Source: Heterorhizobium halophytocola (lineage in GTDB: Bacteria; Pseudomonadota; Alphaproteobacteria; Rhizobiales; Rhizobiaceae). From it: 64,000 nucleotides of DNA. This document shows positions 63,101 to 64,000 of the stretch, in pieces (the first letter of the stretch is position 1; the number at the start of each line of letters is the position of its first letter). Made by a program: the position numbers and the translations under genes. Below the pieces are notes generated by a model, which searched no databases, was not told the DNA's origin, and worked only from the letters and a program-made list of their open reading frames with translations. The stretch covers positions 310,001-374,000 of the forward strand of contig NZ_JAGGJU010000002.1 in assembly GCF_017873095.1 (NCBI RefSeq), read 5' to 3'.

Positions 63101-64000
63101 GGACCTGATCGTTGCGGCAGGTGGGGTCACCGGCTTCGAGACGGTCGAGCCCGCACGATTGCTGGCAACCGACGCACCCGCCGATCCACGGGCGCTTACG
63201 GCAAGCCTTGACGATCTGTCGGCGAGCGATAAACCCGCCTATTATCTCTATACCTCCGGCACCACCGGCAAGCCGAAATGCGTGGTCGTTTCCAATAGGG
63301 CGACGGCCAATGTCATCCAGAGCACGCTTGGCGAATGGGCGGTGACGCCCGATGACGTGTTCATCTCTGTGACGCCGCTGCATCACGACATGTCGGTGTT
63401 CGACGTCTTCGGTTGCCTGACGGCCGGGGCGACGCTGGTCCTGCCGGAGGCGGGCGAGGAAAAGGATGCGATCCGCTGGAACCGGCTTGTGGCGGAGCAC
63501 GGGGTGACGATCTGGTGCTCGGTGCCGGCCATCCTGGAGATGCTGCTTGCCTGCCGGCAGGGCGATACGTTGAAAACGCTGCGCCTCGTTGCGCAAGGGG
63601 GCGATTACATCAAGCCGGGCGTGATCGAGACACTGCGGCAGAGCGATTCCGGTCTGCGGCTGATATCGCTTGGCGGACCGACGGAAACGACGATCTGGAG
63701 CATCTGGCACGAGATCGGCGACGCCGATGGCGCGGCAATCCCCTATGGCCACCCCTTGCCGGCAAACCGCTATTTCATTCTCGACGAGAAAGGCTGCCAT
63801 TGCCCGACCGGCGTGACGGGGCGCATTCACACCGAGGGCGTCAATGTCGCGATCGGCTATCTGGAAGACGGTGCGGTGACGCAGACCGATTTCGTCATGG
63901 TCCGCGATCCTGACGGCCAGGATGTGCGCGCCTTTCGCACCGGCGATCGCGGCTTCTATCGCGCGGACGGGAAGATCGTCTTTGCAAGCCGCGTCAACGG
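60141..64000 (+). CDS. Siderophore NRPS, Cy-Cy-A start (VibF-like), C-terminus outside window
   Basis: The frame is open from ATG 60141 to the window end (1286 codons visible). Residues 1-440 form a first cyclization domain beginning LTAMQAAYWVGR, with the DxxxxDxxS motif DMLAIDPAS at residue 133. A second begins TPLQKAYLLGR near 450, with DALILDGRA at 589 (Ala in place of the final Ser). An adenylation domain starts near 880, with YYLYTSGTTGKPK (about 1033), HHDMSVFDVFG and LGGPTETTIWS. Tandem cyclization domains before an adenylation domain are the arrangement of VibF, which makes a dihydroxyphenyl-oxazoline from threonine. Carrier and condensation domains must follow. AAGAGA lies just before the ATG. 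Confidence 0.9.
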   Translation, partial: MRDLTAMQAAYWVGRASQEPLGRVAPHLYAEFEGRDLDPQSLAKALVALGDRHPMLRLKVGMDGRQWIDPVAAPIPLEVEDLRALDADERARRLAQKRRAWGHRRPDLAAGRPAAFSVSLLPDGVCRVHVDTDMLAIDPASMRIVMDDLARLYGAGTSVDEADGPTFFDWLDRLNGDAEVRRLRERDREWWRNRLAEIPPAPPLPAPGKNQSAVVRSSRLAATLPASACDALEERARGLRVTTSTLMLALFALAVHRATGAQEFRLAVPTFWRRPLVDKVDAIVGEFSNVLVLGVAIDRAESLAQFATGLFGQMSDLQSHQAYPGVSIMRDLSRARGGVETSPFVFTAGFDMAGGSLFSQRVGRVFGPMVHAISQGPGVVLDAQLVRLDSGLLINWDIRLDVLPEDWIGAMFDDYLHLVKQVAGTPDCGRLSLGAFAPASAAALPVRETPLTPLQKAYLLGRAGHLPLGGVAMQEFRAYRGTIDLGRLEARLADMVVRHESLRTHVDAVRLVQWISPEPAINYQVIDLSDRTEDAAHHHVDNLAHDFAHELSDLERSPWQVTAFRLPHGHGSSSADNDEDNAVVFLRFDALILDGRAIAALAVELFGGEPPPEPAASAVAAVSDAPAAKRAEDAAYWAKKLQDVDGPPQLPFSKPLSTIGTSRYARQSLTIEKARFTSLARIGARQGLFKNSVLTAVTLEVLSLWLNEGGLCVGLPVAPPANGALANRSSFIAVAWDRQVGDFAMRAARLQSDVLDGLGHLDFSGVDIARLLLSAHPGALALPVVITNGLNWPVAAADAAMQPVRGQTQTPQVAIDIRFGHDPHGNLVFDVDYARAAIGADIVGDLLATIDRSIALIVETDRLEVSPLEVVDLDHYRLNGAPTDFTCDPFLARIAGNLFDGTRQGTALITGARRMSYAELGQSVGRAMAGLTALGIGTGKVVAVCLPRGPEHTAVTLATALIGGIWVPIDAGSPPDRLDYLLRNCQPDLIVAAGGVTGFETVEPARLLATDAPADPRALTASLDDLSASDKPAYYLYTSGTTGKPKCVVVSNRATANVIQSTLGEWAVTPDDVFISVTPLHHDMSVFDVFGCLTAGATLVLPEAGEEKDAIRWNRLVAEHGVTIWCSVPAILEMLLACRQGDTLKTLRLVAQGGDYIKPGVIETLRQSDSGLRLISLGGPTETTIWSIWHEIGDADGAAIPYGHPLPANRYFILDEKGCHCPTGVTGRIHTEGVNVAIGYLEDGAVTQTDFVMVRDPDGQDVRAFRTGDRGFYRADGKIVFASRVN

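Noticed and set aside
1..64000. CRISPR arrays, tRNA/rRNA genes, insertion sequences or prophage
   Set aside because: No repeat-spacer pattern, cloverleaf, rRNA sequence or transposase/integrase motif was seen on either strand.

Overview
The window is GC-rich alphaproteobacterial DNA, most consistent with Rhizobiaceae (Rhizobium/Agrobacterium/Ensifer-like). Supporting signs are an L-rhamnose locus in the rhizobial arrangement rhaRSTPQUK opposite rhaDI, a bcsN-bcsABZK cellulose operon of the Agrobacterium/Rhizobium type, an agrobactin-like catechol siderophore cluster in the order C-E-B-A, and sites resembling CtrA, RirA (IRO) and PhoB boxes. I saw no rRNA, tRNA, insertion sequence or CRISPR array.

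Layout. 1-3932: a partial LysR regulator divergent from a tripartite tricarboxylate transporter (tctA-tctC-tctB order). 4101-5297: an unknown membrane alpha/beta-hydrolase-like protein. 5329-16227: the L-rhamnose regulon; the ABC importer (rhaSTPQ), mutarotase, kinase and DeoR repressor lie on the minus strand, and the aldolase/dehydrogenase fusion and isomerase on the plus strand, separated by a very long inverted repeat. 16361-19446: a small lipoprotein and a divergent hybrid histidine kinase/LuxR response regulator pair with a strong dyad between them. 19456-21720: a CPA2 antiporter with a C-terminal Usp-like region. 21935-28662: a LysR gene divergent from an efflux operon (25-aa peptide, degenerate hydrolase, MexE/MexF-like pump) whose promoter has the geometry of a SoxR/MerR-controlled promoter.

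29026-42399: a GGDEF-EAL protein, two orphan family-3 solute-binding proteins, then bcsN-bcsA-bcsB-bcsZ-bcsK with overlapping genes, and a 34-aa membrane ORF. Both bcsN and the small ORF are preceded by perfect TTAA-N7-TTAAC sequences (CtrA-type). 42506-44755: a gluconate-dehydrogenase-like SDR and an orphan coiled-coil membrane protein preceded by a Pho-box-like sequence. 44879-53071: a branched-chain amino-acid-type ABC importer (livKGFHM) with an iron-type alcohol dehydrogenase, then mmsB and a divergent LysR. 53160-54782: an ABC-F ATPase.

54728-64000: catechol siderophore biosynthesis. entC, entE, entB, entA and entD (minus strand) make, activate and load 2,3-dihydroxybenzoate; opposite them a large NRPS with tandem cyclization domains and an adenylation domain (VibF-like) runs off the window end. 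The shared promoter contains a TGA-N9-TCA iron-responsive box. All functions are inferred from sequence by eye; no database search was run.
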